Assembly: GCA_013397695.1 (NCBI GenBank)
Contig: VYZI01000075.1
Location: forward strand, 1,896,395 to 1,960,394
Reading direction: 5' to 3'
Length of the DNA: 64,000 bases
Source of the DNA: Centropus unirufus
Taxonomy: Eukaryota; Chordata; Aves; Cuculiformes; Centropidae
Each line of letters begins with the position of its first letter. The first letter of the stretch is position 1. This document shows, one piece after another, positions 1 through 10,400 of this stretch. A model generated the notes under the pieces. The model was not told where the DNA came from, did no database searches, and saw only the letters and a program-made list of their open reading frames with translations. Both the position numbers and the translations under genes were made by a program.

Positions 1-268
1 TATGTAATTTCATTATCAGTATTCCAGTAAGAAAAAAACATCTTGTAGCACATTCCCCAGACATTTTAATACTGTAACTGCATAAAATCCAGAAAATTAA
101 ATTGCTGAAAAATAAAGAAACCCAGTTGCTGAGAAAATGCAAACTAATTGAATCTATGCTATCTTTTTACTTTGGATTGTTTTGAAAATTTAAAGTTCTT
201 TAATTACTATTATATGTCCCTTGTCCTAAGGATTTTAAACTAACACATGGCTTTTACAATCCTTGTAG

Positions 269-369
269 GTGTGACGAATGCCAACACAGAAGTGCCTTTG
301 CCAGGAAGCAGTGAAAGAGAAGAGCGTGCAGATCAGTTGGAGACCAACATCACATACATTGATAGTTAA
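269..369 (+). CDS. TRPM5: Terminal coding exon of a + strand gene, probably TRPM5
   Basis: A 3' splice site (cttttacaatccttgtag) ends at 268. The open frame that follows begins with two bases completing a split codon, then encodes 32 residues ending NITYIDS and a TAA at 367-369. The peptide is acidic and polar, as a cytoplasmic tail would be. The identification as TRPM5, a Ca2+-activated monovalent cation channel of the plasma membrane, rests on synteny. In human, TRPM5 lies tail-to-tail with TSSC4, and here the exon faces TSSC4 in exactly that way. I do not recognise the peptide itself, so another gene is possible. AATAAA hexamers downstream at 601-606 and 825-830 could end the transcript. 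No earlier exon is visible in bases 1-268. Confidence 0.45.
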
Positions 370-2721
370 ATTTTACTCTCATTTCTTTAGATTAAATATT
401 TTATCCTGCTGAAATGTAGGAGTAAAAATCCAATCTCTTGAAGACCTTAGGCCCAGGTCTCAAAGCCTTTAAGCCAAGCATTGTCGATGTTTGACACGAC
501 TAAGGATTTCTTGGTCTTCTTCCTTCAGTTTCTTGGGCTCTTTTCCCCCCTGCTCCTGTATCACTTCATGCTTTCTCCAAAACTCCATTCTACAAACCAC
601 AATAAAAACTTTCTCTCCTGTAGGATACTCTCCAGCATGATTCCATTACCTTACCTTCTATGTACGGTCTACCTCCTGTTCTTCAAATACCATACCCTCA
701 ATCAAACATCATCATTGCCAATTTCCACATTTCTCTGTTGAAGGGTGATCATATATACCCTAAAAAACAAGCCACTTCCTCAGCCAAGAAAGCAATCTCA
801 TATTTCTGCATTGCTTAGAAAGGAAATAAAGAAATAGTTTCCACAGGAAAGGGCCTGGGATACTGAACTGTTACAATGCCTGCAGTTCCTGGACTTCCTA
901 CAACTCTTAAATGATACCTTCTCTTCCCGGGCTGGCTTCTTTGAGGTATTCATTTGCTGGCGTTCCTTACTGAGGGCTCCTCACTCATTCCCAGTGGCTT
1001 GCAGTTAGTTTCCAAACTCAAAGCAGGCGACTAGCACAACTAGACAACTAGCACACCCTTCTCTTGGCAGCCGTTCCCATCCTGATGTGGTTACAATTTT
1101 AATTGTGATGAGCATGCTGATCAGCTACTGGAAACCAAAATCTAACCATTTAGGATTGCTGTTGTGTCCCACTCACATGCACTGGAACAATTTGTGTATT
1201 TAGCAATGACCCATTACTTAATGTGCATCCAACTATACCCACGAGGAAAGACATTCTGCAAGACGTAGCAATACTATTCATTTTACATAATTTTCAGCTT
1301 CTGCTGCCAAGTGACACAACTGTTCAATCGCAAATATCTAAATGATCTGGTTAATTTAGAACATTGCTAAAAAACGTCAAACCGACCTGAACCTATTTGA
1401 GTTTCAAATCCCATAACCTTCCAAAGAATTTAATCCTTCAATTTTATTTATGAAGCTTATTAACATTCTGTGGGAAAAACTACTATATTTGACATTCACT
1501 ATGTGATTCATCCTTAAATCATCGCAATATGAGATTATTCTCTATATATTGTAAAATGACTGAAAATGTTACAAATGTTGATTTTACAATCTGAAGTCTA
1601 AGACTTGAGGGAGAAATTAGAAGCTTAGAGTAACGTTCTAGAAGATTTTCTAGACAACTTTCAAACCAAATAAACTGAGTATTTATTACAACTCCTATAA
1701 CTACATTAATTAACATGGCTCAAAGATGAAGAAACCAAGCTGCAACTGAAAGTTTATTGAATCCCAAAGAACAAGACAGTATCCAGATCTGGTACAGACA
1801 ACTCATTCCTAACAAATCCGCACAGAGCATCAATAACCAATGGAAGCAGTACCAGTCGACAAGGACATACAAATGTGCAGGCCAAGAATCCTGACATCAT
1901 ATCATATCATACCAGCAAGAGGGAAAGCTGCTGCCCAATGTAAGGGAAGCTGTTGTGAATTCTGATCTACACTCAAAGTGGCAAGACTTTGCTGAGGCCA
2001 TGCTGAGTGGGTCTTCATCAGGATGTACCTCTCTGCTGGAAAGATTATGGTTCTTAAAATCTTTATCACATAACATTGAATAAGGTAAATATTAAGCCAA
2101 CCTTCAAAAAACATTGGTTTTGTCACCTCCCTCCAGGACCTTCCAAACTCAGGACTTGGCAGTACTGTGCTTTCACTCTCAATGGCAAAGAGAGAAAGAT
2201 GTATTTAAAAAAAAAAAAAGTTTTCCTCCTTAGGACAAAACAAAAACAAAAACCACATTGGGGGAACACAAGATATTGTTTTCATTTAAAAATCTCTAAA
2301 TAATGAGCTCACCATCTTTGTTCCAGGATTCTATAGGATGTGAGAACAGCTCTAAATCTGGGGGTTAGGAGGAAGCCTTGCAGCCTTTTAACTAATGCTT
2401 CTGTTTCCTTGGTGCTCAGGGCTAATTCAGCTGCAAAGGAAGCCCCAAGGAGCTCCTCAAGCAAACAAAGCACCCTTTATTCTCTCCTGCTAGGGTGCAA
2501 CTATCCTGTGCCCAGACCTCTTATGAACAAGAAGTCTGGAGTTTATTTTCCGCAGCCTAATTTCTAACTGTATAAAATGTTCTTGGTGGCTATGATGCAA
2601 CCGTTAGACAAAAACCTACCATATGGCTTCCAGACCAGAAAAAAAAAAAAAAGTCAGAGAAAACCCCAAACATATCCAAAGACATTATAAGTCCTTGGAT
2701 GTCTCCAATGTGCTCCATCCT
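370..2721. other. Convergent 3' flank between the + strand terminal exon and TSSC4
   Basis: AT-rich non-coding DNA, expected to hold the 3' UTRs of both converging genes. Plus-strand AATAAA signals lie at 601-606 and 825-830. Minus-strand signals (TTTATT on the top strand) lie at 2542-2547, 2476-2481 and 1753-1758. An 86-codon open frame at 481-741 is hydrophobic but has no recognisable domain and is probably 3' UTR. A short ATATC-type repeat lies near 1896-1911. Confidence 0.5.
2476..2547 (-). terminator. Candidate TSSC4 polyadenylation signals
   Basis: Two minus-strand AATAAA hexamers, at 2547-2542 and 2481-2476, lie about 175-245 nt past the TSSC4 stop codon. They are the nearest canonical signals and would give a short 3' UTR. 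Use of either is inferred. Confidence 0.45.
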
Positions 2722-3762
2722 TCAGGACTCTTCCTCCTCCACTTCATTATCTACTTTAGGTCGGAAATTTTTCCTATTCTTCTTCTTACTGCAATGGAAT
2801 CCAACTGTTTCCAAGGAAGGCTCTTCACTTTCACCACTAAACCTTGCTGTACGTTTACCTTCTGTATTCAGGAAACCAGCCATCACGCACTCCTCCTCCT
2901 CGGCTACCTTTCCACTTCCACTGTCTAAGTGCCCCAGCTCTACCTTGTCCTCCTCCCTCAAGTCATCAGTCTTCTTAAGAGATTTTCCTTTCAGATCAAT
3001 TTTCATGTGTTTCTTATCACCCTCTCCTGATGATGTTTTCTTTTCCAGTCCATCAACACCCCTTTTCATTGGTTTAGTGAAGACAATCCTCCCAGCTCCA
3101 CTGCTGGAAGGGTCCTGGTTGAAGTATGGGGTGTAGCTATCTCGGATAGCTGAGCTTTGTTCCTCCCCTCTTTTCTTCAAACCCTCTAGAAATTCCATAG
3201 CCACTGCCCTATTAGTCTTGTCTGTAGACTCTGAAACTCCATCTAGGCTGTATTTGGTCCAGCGCTCTGGGTGTGCCACATAGTCAGGCACTGCAGGAGA
3301 GATTTTAGGAGCCTGCACTGGTTTGGTGTGCTTTCCCAGGCTTTCTGGAACAATGTTACTTGAAACTGTGGTTGGAGGCAATGGACGTTTAAACCTCCCA
3401 TCAACAACATTATCTTCTGGCATTGAGGGCACAGATAACTTGGCCGCCTCTTCCAAGCAATCAAAAATGCTCTGGCTTCGTAGAGAGAATGTAGAACTCA
3501 TGCCCCTTAGGTGGAACGGCTGGACAGGAGATCTATGACTGCTGCTTGAAGAGTTGGGGGCCTCCCCTGATCTGTAATCCTCATCATCTACGGATGGCTC
3601 CTCAGGAGATATTGCGTCAACTTCTGCTTCGTCCGCTAACCCCAAATCATCAGAATCCGAATCACTGAGCGACACTGTGTCTGAGGGCAGAGCTCCTTCG
3701 TAGTCTGTGGCACCACCAGCCACTATCCCCAGAAAGGGTTCACCTGCATCCTGATCTCCCAT
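2722..3762 (-). CDS. TSSC4: TSSC4, U5 snRNP assembly factor
   Basis: A single exon encodes the whole 346-residue protein. The start is the ATG at 3762 (MGDQDAGEPF), which aligns with the human start (MAEAGTGEPS). Family landmarks in order: the acidic Ser/Asp stretch LPSDTVSLSDSDSD (residues 25-38); QPFHLRGMSSTFSLRS followed by IFDCLE (81-104); VPDYVAHPERWTKYSL (158-173); FNQDPSS then GRIVFTKP (214-231); and LETVGFHCSKKK (318-329) before a basic then acidic tail. TSSC4 is a largely disordered nuclear protein that binds PRPF8 and U5 snRNP and promotes tri-snRNP assembly and recycling. There is no membrane segment or signal peptide. The open frame runs 18 codons further upstream but has no ATG there. 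It lies tail-to-tail with the gene at the left edge and head-to-tail behind CD81. Confidence 0.96.
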   Translation of the reverse strand: MGDQDAGEPFLGIVAGGATDYEGALPSDTVSLSDSDSDDLGLADEAEVDAISPEEPSVDDEDYRSGEAPNSSSSSHRSPVQPFHLRGMSSTFSLRSQSIFDCLEEAAKLSVPSMPEDNVVDGRFKRPLPPTTVSSNIVPESLGKHTKPVQAPKISPAVPDYVAHPERWTKYSLDGVSESTDKTNRAVAMEFLEGLKKRGEEQSSAIRDSYTPYFNQDPSSSGAGRIVFTKPMKRGVDGLEKKTSSGEGDKKHMKIDLKGKSLKKTDDLREEDKVELGHLDSGSGKVAEEEECVMAGFLNTEGKRTARFSGESEEPSLETVGFHCSKKKNRKNFRPKVDNEVEEEES

Positions 3763-3850
3763 CTTTGAGCTGTCACTCCACTGAGGTCTTTGATGCAGGC
3801 CCAGGAACAGCTGCAAATGCAGTTTCCCAAATGCTCAGTGAGTGTAATGC
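3763..3850 (-). other. TSSC4: 5' UTR part of the TSSC4 coding exon, with two possible acceptors
   Basis: A strong minus-strand acceptor (T-rich tract ending TATTCTAG) puts the exon start at 3850. A weaker one (GCATTTGCAG) would put it at 3810. The two sites are 40 nt apart, so choice between them shifts the upstream reading frame by one. Confidence 0.6.
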
Positions 3851-4841
3851 CTAGAATACAAAAGGAGCATAAAAAAATCAACCGTGAAATGAGAACCAAG
3901 TATGAGACTATCATTCTGTGCTGTGCTAAATAATTACTACAGCAATATCACCAGCAGCTGTACTTCAGGGATTCCTACGCAAATTTGCTTGGAAAAAAAT
4001 CATTTAAGGAATGAATACACATGAAAATTAAACACACAAGACTCAATACAGGAATATAAAGTAATTAAAAAGAGCATCACAGATCAAATTTCATTAAAGG
4101 TTACAGCAGGTCCAATTGCTAAAAGAAAAGCACAAAGTTTCTAAGCAAATCTGAATACCCCATAACTGTCTTGCACATCTTCCAAGAGGAAAAACATCCT
4201 AACCTCTCACTTTCTTTTGGTTATTATGATCATTCACTGCATTAGCCACTTTACCTCCTGTCTCAATAAACATGTTCTGTCTGCTATAAAGGACACTTTC
4301 ACTGATCAAGGTCAGTGACAGAGAAGGCACAAAAATATCAGGGCTGCAGTTTCAGGATCACTTTAAACTGGCATAAAATAAAAGCCCCACTTGGGTAGAA
4401 GCTCTTAGGTCCTAACTAGATTCCTGGAATCAGAAAACAAGCCAGCTCAAGACCTCAGCCCCACTAAATTAAGAATTAATCACACACATGCCATGCTTAT
4501 GCATGCAGACACGGGGAGGGTGCAAGCAATGATCTGCCAGAGCTGGCCAAAAAAAGTAAAAGACAATGTGGTTTGAAGCCTGATTTACAGCAGCGGCTGG
4601 AATACCTGCTTTAGCCACCTCTTTGAAAGGAACCCTGTAGAACCAAGGCAGTTCAGGATCATGCTACCACTTGCCAGGCAACCAGAAACAGAGTTGGCAA
4701 TCACACACTTCAGCTTGCGAAAACGTGAATTGCAGAAATAGTTTTAATACATTATTATCGCAGAATAAGCTCAACTACCTAATTCCAGGTTCTTCTGAAA
4801 TGATGCAGTAAACAGACATGGCAAGTCTGTTAGTCACTCAC

Positions 4842-4914
4842 TTTCTCTCCAGACTGAATCAGCTTTCCCTCCTGAGGGTCAGTTAAAGCCACCAAAGATC
4901 TCAGCACTTCCACC
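4842..4914 (-). other. TSSC4: Candidate internal non-coding exon of TSSC4
   Basis: On the minus strand a T-rich acceptor (TGTTTGTTTTCTAG) precedes 73 nt that end at a good donor, AGAAA followed by GTGAGTGA. The length is not a multiple of three. One frame is open right through but lacks a start codon, so a 5' UTR role is the simplest reading. If joined to the CpG-island exon it contributes the stop codon (4881-4879) of a 16-codon upstream ORF. Human TSSC4 also has non-coding 5' exons. Confidence 0.45.
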
Positions 4915-5559
4915 CTAGAAAACAAACATTTCCATCAAAATACTGGAAATGTAGTTTTAAAAATAATTCCTTCCCCCTGAATCATCCAGAGCTGCAGAAC
5001 TGAGTTCTAAATCTAACACAACTCATTTTAGTATAAAAGTCTGCAGATATTCCTGGATTTCTGGCAAAAGACCAACCACATAGCCTAATAAGGCAGGCAC
5101 CAAAGTATTTACTTATTCTCCACATTCACAACACCAACTTTATTCTGTAGAACAGAAGTCACAAAAAAAACCCACTGTAATTTGCATGCGCAGTAAACCC
5201 TTGCTGAACGAACAGAATCGCGCTAAGAAAATATAAAAACAAGTCATGCATTGAATGCAAGTACTAAATCCTGCAAAAGAGACCATGAGTCGGTTTCAAA
5301 GAGAAGTCATATTCACAGTTCAGGCCAGATTTTCATCAGGCATTAAAACAGAGAAACTCCTGAAGAATTCAACAGACAATGTGCTAATAATGTTCCATGT
5401 AAAGTCTGGCTGCCTGTGACAAAAGGGATCTGACAAATGCTTTCGAAACACAGGTAACCCCTAAACGAGAAATAATCATCTGAAAATCATACATCCTTCT
5501 GCCTAGATTTATAACACACAAGAGGACTGTTACACAGAAAAGCAAAATATTCACAGATG

Positions 5560-5695
5560 CTTTGGTTTTGAAGAGGCCTTTAAAGGCCATCTAGTCTAGC
5601 CCTGTTCTTAGAGGAGCAAGCACATTTTTAATGAGACCAGGTTGCTCAGAGTCCCATCCAGCTTGCCCTTGAGTGCTTCCTGAGGAGATGTTTTA
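5560..5695 (-). mobile_element. CR1 LINE 3' fragment
   Basis: The top strand carries the reverse complement of the conserved CR1 3' region: a run like AGGCCATCTAGTCTAGCCC, then GACCAGGTTGCTCAGAGTCCC, then CTTGAGTGCTTCC. The fragment is short, 5'-truncated and diverged. Edges are approximate. Confidence 0.75.
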
Positions 5696-6264
5696 GCCGT
5701 AACGGTATTAGTAGACAAACATACTGACCCTTACAGTACACCAGACAGACTCACAGGTTTGTTATGGTGGTGTGATCGCAGCACAACTCTGACAGGATGG
5801 TGTCTCTCTGGATGGGAAGGACCCCATTAGACTCTTCCATCCTGCTCTTACTCCAAACGGCTGTGTGTCCTCCTGCAGCCTATGAGGAAAACAGACACTC
5901 CAGTCACTCCAAACCACAGCTCAGAGCCCATTCCCGCTGCACAGACAGCAAAGCCCGCCGGCAATCCCCTGCGCAGTCCTTCGGGACGGCGCCCCCAGGG
6001 GCTGCGGGGCCACGGACGGGGCAGCAGCCCGCGGGACCCGGCTCGGGGGAGCACCCCAGCCCGCGGAGCCGCGGCAGAGCCCAGGACCCAGCACCCCCGG
6101 CGCACCCTCAGCCGTGCGGCCCGGGCCCAGCTCCCTGCCCAGGGCCGCGCTCCTCCTGGGTCCAACTCCCACCCCCGCCTCGCAGGCCTCTGCGCCCCAG
6201 GGGCTGCCACCCTCCCCCAGCCCCACACCTTCCCCGCAAGACACGGGGGCGCCGGGGCCCTCAC

Positions 6265-6320
6265 CGAGACCCCCGCCATCTTCGGGCAGGGGAAGGGAAA
6301 GGAGAAGGGAAAGATAAGAG
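6265..6320 (-). other. TSSC4: Inferred first exon of TSSC4 (5' boundary uncertain)
   Basis: The 3' boundary is a good donor on the minus strand (GGTCTCG then GTGAGGGCC). The exon includes AAGATGGCGG (6282-6273), which gives an ATG at 6279 and a five-codon start (MAGVS) running into the donor in phase 0. A second donor-like site at 6333-6332 (CCTG then GTGAGG) could define an alternative first exon. The transcription start is not visible. Confidence 0.5.
6273..6282 (-). promoter_or_regulatory. YY1/TISU-like element
   Basis: The minus strand reads GAAGATGGCGGG, matching the TISU consensus (SAASATGGCGGC) apart from the last base. Such elements sit just downstream of the start site in CpG promoters and combine YY1 binding with a translation start in a very short leader. 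Confidence 0.55.
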
Positions 6321-6463
6321 CCCCGTACCTCACCAGGCCCCAAGCCCCGCGCTCCCCGCCGCGGCCGCGCGCCCTCGCGCCGCTCCCAGCATCCCCCGCG
6401 CGGGGCGCGCTGGGACCTGCAGTCCCTGCCGGGCGCCGCGGGGAGGCAGCGCGCGGCGCTGGG

Positions 6464-6479
6464 ACTACAACTCCCAGCA
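6464..6479 (+). promoter_or_regulatory. ACTACAACTCCCAGCA motif (ZNF143/THAP11 type)
   Basis: A near-perfect match to the CpG-promoter motif ACTACAAYTCCCAGVATGC bound by ZNF143 and THAP11. It faces a second copy at 6527-6547. Confidence 0.75.
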
Positions 6480-6526
6480 GGCAGAGCGGCGTGGGCCGTG
6501 GCAGGACCCGCCCCTCCGCCCTCCTT

Positions 6527-6547
6527 TGCATCCTGGGAGTTGTAGTC
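6527..6547 (-). promoter_or_regulatory. Inverted ACTACAACTCCCAGGATGCA motif (ZNF143/THAP11 type)
   Basis: On the minus strand this reads GACTACAACTCCCAGGATGC, a full-length match to the ZNF143/THAP11-type motif, including the ATGC end that the 6464 copy lacks. The two copies are in opposite orientation about 47 bp apart. Confidence 0.75.
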
Positions 6548-6630
6548 GTCCGCTTCCCCGCCGGCGCGGGGCGCCTCGAGGGGCGTGGGGAAAACGACCG
6601 CGGTCCCGGGATGCAGCCTGCGGTGCAAGG

Positions 6631-7450
6631 AGTCGTTACTGTTACAAAAAGTGGAGTATTTTTTACTTAAAACGAAAGTAGAGTGAAGTTTCATCGAAGT
6701 ATTTCTATTTTTCGAAGTTAGACATAATTCCCCCCCCCCACGCACCCCGACAGCATGGTTTTTTTTTTCCAGAAATTGTGCTTTTCCTGAAGGTGATGAT
6801 GTCTTGTGTCCAGTGTGCTCTGTGCTGACCATCACCTTGTGGTCACCTCCTTTTGCAGCCTTTCCTCAAAGGCAAAGTCAAGCAGAAAGCTGGAGCCAGC
6901 CCCAAATTCAAAAGATTTTTTACTGCTGTGAAGTTCCTAATAAGAGTAAAATTAGACCTTAGAAACGGGTAGAATGTGCATAAGATTTCTGGGAAAGTTT
7001 ACACACACGCGAGTGGGAAATACCTTCTGGGAGCAGCTCTAGAAATAGTTGCTGTTACAAAAAGTGCAATAGTTTGATTTAACTATTTTCATCTAAATAA
7101 TGGAGCTCCTTGAAAGTTGGGCAGAATGCCCCTCTGATAGTGTGGGGTTCTTTTTGTTTGTTTACAGGGTGTTTTTTTCCAGGCATGGCTCACTCTCTGG
7201 AGAGGGTAACGTGCTCGGCGCGATCTGCGCTGAACAGATGTGCCGCCTTCCAGCCACATCTGTCTGCAGAGCTCCCCTATTTCGAAGGCAACGACTGGCA
7301 GAGAGCTGGCTCCAAAGCAGCAGGAGTTTTGCCTGCCGTGAAGTTCACAATAACATTAAAATTAGACCTTGGAAAGTAATAGCACATCAGATTTCTGGGA
7401 ATGCTTACACGCGTGCGTCTAAGCGGGACATGGATCCTGCAACCAGCTCT
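6631..7450 (+). repeat. Diverged tandem duplication, unit about 410 bp
   Basis: Segments starting near 6631 and 7047 share blocks in the same order and orientation: CTGTTACAAAAAGTG; a T-run followed by CCAG; GTGAAGTTC, then AAAATTAGACCTT; and AGATTTCTGGGAA followed by TTTACAC or CTTACAC. The best-kept block pairs about 6909-7040 with about 7330-7449. I recognise no known repeat family in it. Confidence 0.65.
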
Positions 7451-10400
7451 TGCCTCCTTGCACGTGGCTGATGGAGATCGCTCCCTCAAGCTGCCCAGCC
7501 CCGATAACGGGTGCTTGCTTTCCAAAGCTCCAAGCCGGGCCGCTGAGGGTTTATTTGCCGGCATTTTCGGTGTCTCCCTGGAGCTCCTGGCTGGGCCGCC
7601 CGGCGCCGGGAGGGTCCCGGGTGGCTGGGAGCGAGCCCGGCCAGCTGGGCTGCGTTCCTCCTCAGGAAGGCAGGCTTTGGCCGCGTGCAACGCTCCAGAG
7701 GAAGCGTCTGGGTTTTCTTTTGAACTTGGACGCCTTTATTTTCTAACCAGAAAACCCCCAAGTCACTTGGGGCATAAAACCACTGTCCACTCCCCCCCCC
7801 GAAAAGTTTCCATTTTCTGTCCCAGAAGAACATTTTTTGTGTGTGCGTCAAGCGGAATTCTGTTTGAAAACGTTTTCTTGCTGTTGGCTAAAGATGCCTG
7901 ATTTCCTCCCACTCTCCTCCTTGCAGGGAAAACTATATTTTCGGTGGCAATAAATTTCCGAAGCCACTTCAATCCTTAGCTTTTTTACCCTTCATTAAGA
8001 AAAAAAACGAAAAGGCAAGCCTGCAGTTTGCAGGGCCCCACTCCACCCCTTCCCCACGCTCAGGCTCTCTTTCTGCCATTCGTGACACTTGGACCTCATC
8101 TTTAAATTGAATTAATGCCTGCAGAAGGTCCTGAGCCTCTAAAGGTCATGGCTTTACTGCTTCAGATCACCACACTTTGAGGGATTTCCTATAGGCCTTG
8201 AGTATAAGCAAACCTCATCTTTCGCATCGTTTTGCAACAAAAGAAAAAAATTACCATGTATCCTCATTTTCTCAGATTTTAGTGGCACTTTAATTTTCTC
8301 CCCATGGCATCCCGACTCTGCTGCATCACCGGTGGCTTTGTCAATGGCTGTGCTAGACGTAAGGCTGTGCTCACCCTCGGGAAGACTTCCCTGGATCCCT
8401 GCACACAGGGCCTCACTGTGAGTCACCCGTAATATAAACTGCAGCCACTTCATTTGCGTTGTCAGTTTTTAAATATACACTTTTGCTTGCTGGAGTGTTG
8501 CTGACTACGGTAATTTATGAGACAAGGGCTGTGTTTGGAATACATCTGGCAGCAATGATGAGGTTAGTGCAAAATGTCTTCATTCTGGCCAGAGTCGTGC
8601 TCTAGTTTTAAAGCAACAGCTCTAGAGGTCTTTCTCCATTTAGTGCTCCTGTTTTTTAAATATATAACACGGGGTATTACAGTCGCAGGCATTTTAATGG
8701 ATTCCCTGCTGGAGGGAAGAAGATAGGAAAGCATGAACCCTCTGGTAGGTGAGCGAGAACAGAGAGGAGAAGGGTAGTAAACAGGCAAAGGGGGCTATGA
8801 GTAAACCACAGGTGAAGGCTACCAGTGCTGTGAACGCGGTCCAGGGTGTTGGGGACACACCAGGAGTGAGCCTCTGAGGTTAGTTAAGGATCAAGCAAGA
8901 AAAGGATGTGAAGTAAGCAGTCGCACGTCCCGTTTTTGTAAGTCTGGAGACAAGCAGGGTGTGCCATGGACTGCTACAAACAATAACGCTCTTTTGTTTT
9001 AAAGCCTAGTTAAGAGCCGGATTACAGGCTCCAACAGGCAGGAGAGAGCAACACCACATCCATTGCCTGTGGATGTCGGTGCCTTCTGGGACAAACCCCA
9101 TTCCCTTTCTAACCCTTTCTAGAGGCTACAGATTCTTGGGGTTTGTCTGGCTGCCATGTAAGTTGATGATGAAGGTCACCTTCAGAAGCTGACCGTACTC
9201 TTTTTTCTCCCTCTTGTCTTTTTGCAGAAGATTTAGCATTGCACACTGCGGAAGACTGGGGATGAGCCGCATTTTCTCCGGTGGCAAAGAACAAGACAGT
9301 TTGCAGCACTGGGTCTGCTGGTGTGTTGGGATTTTTACTATTGCTTGGCGACAGCTGAAATAAAAATAATGAGTCAGACCCTGAAGATGAACAGATGGTA
9401 AAGTGTTTTCCCTTTGCCGGCATGAACTAAGGTGGCTTGAAAGGGGCTGGGGGGCTGGAAGGCAGATCTGAGCTGCAGCATGGGACACAATCCAAGCGAG
9501 TGGGCTGCATCCCATACATGGGCTCTGAAGGGCCAGCTCCTTCGTGGAAATGGCCCCATGTATCTGCAGGAAAGCAGCATGTCCCTGTGCGTGGGGGGGT
9601 GGTGAGTGCAGACACATACCAGTCTCAGCCCCATTACTGGGTGCCTGGTGCTCCCTTCTTGCAAATTAATCTGTTGTTTGGCCCCCATCCGGTAACTGTT
9701 TCTGCTGCTCACTGGCAGGGTCCTGCTGCTTCTGCTCAGAGCCTGGGGTAGGCGTCTGGCGGGGACCTCTCCTCATGGCTGTAGGAAAGTCTCAGGCAAT
9801 TCCCTAGCAGCTGGCCAGATTTTGCAAGCCAGAGCAACTGGATGCGTTTTCACCATCTCCTGTGTTGGGCAGGAGTACGGAAGTCAGTCTGCTGGTGCCA
9901 GGGCTCCAGAGGAGAGGTGGGAAAGGAAAGGAGCATTTGTCTGCAGGCAAAAAGCAAAAGCATGGTAGTGACAACTGCATCTTTCTTTCCTGAAAGGAGG
10001 CAGTCACACCAAGTCAGAATGGGTACAGGCTGAAGGAGATTAATTCGAGTTGCCCTCTCCCATTTGCAGGAAGGCCTACAAATGGCTTTGAAATCCCCTG
10101 CAGTGTGACTTCCCAGGATTCATTCCTTGACACTGCATCTCTTCTACACCAAGCTTCGCTTACCTGTTTTACTTTGCACCTCTGTGTGGTCCTGGCTCAC
10201 CTGGTAGCAGGTTTGATTTATTGTAGTGTTGTTTACCCACGCTGATGCTTTTTCCCCGTAAGGCAACGGCATAAAAATAGTACCCGTGGAGTGATTTTTA
10301 ATGCAGAGGGGACATAAAGGTCTTTATCAACTTGATTCTTCACAATAGCAATGTTATTGTCAATGTGAAAAGGACTTGCAGGGAGAACCCACGGCTCCTT

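Larger units (their letters stand above)
3851..6264 (-). other. TSSC4: TSSC4 5' intron region
   Basis: AT-rich intronic DNA between the coding exon and the CpG-island first exon. It contains a candidate 73-nt internal exon (4842-4914) and a minus-strand CR1 fragment near 5560-5695. I see nothing else to annotate. Confidence 0.6.
5930..6620. promoter_or_regulatory. CpG island and promoter of TSSC4
   Basis: A very GC-rich, CpG-dense block in an otherwise AT-rich area. It contains the inferred TSSC4 first exon (donor at 6264, reading TCTCG then GTGAGG on the minus strand), a YY1/TISU-like element and several ACTACAACTCCCAG-type motifs. There is no TATA box in evidence. Motif symmetry hints at bidirectional initiation, but I find no convincing plus-strand first exon. 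Long open frames across the island on both strands are composition artefacts. Confidence 0.85.

Noticed and set aside
481..741. 86-codon hydrophobic plus-strand frame
   Set aside because: It follows the stop of the left-edge exon without a recognisable acceptor or domain; most likely 3' UTR.
5797..6835. Several long overlapping open frames on both strands through the TSSC4 CpG island
   Set aside because: Proline-, arginine-, glycine- and alanine-rich composition in all frames is what CpG-island DNA gives by chance. There is no domain, and the real first exon of TSSC4 lies inside.
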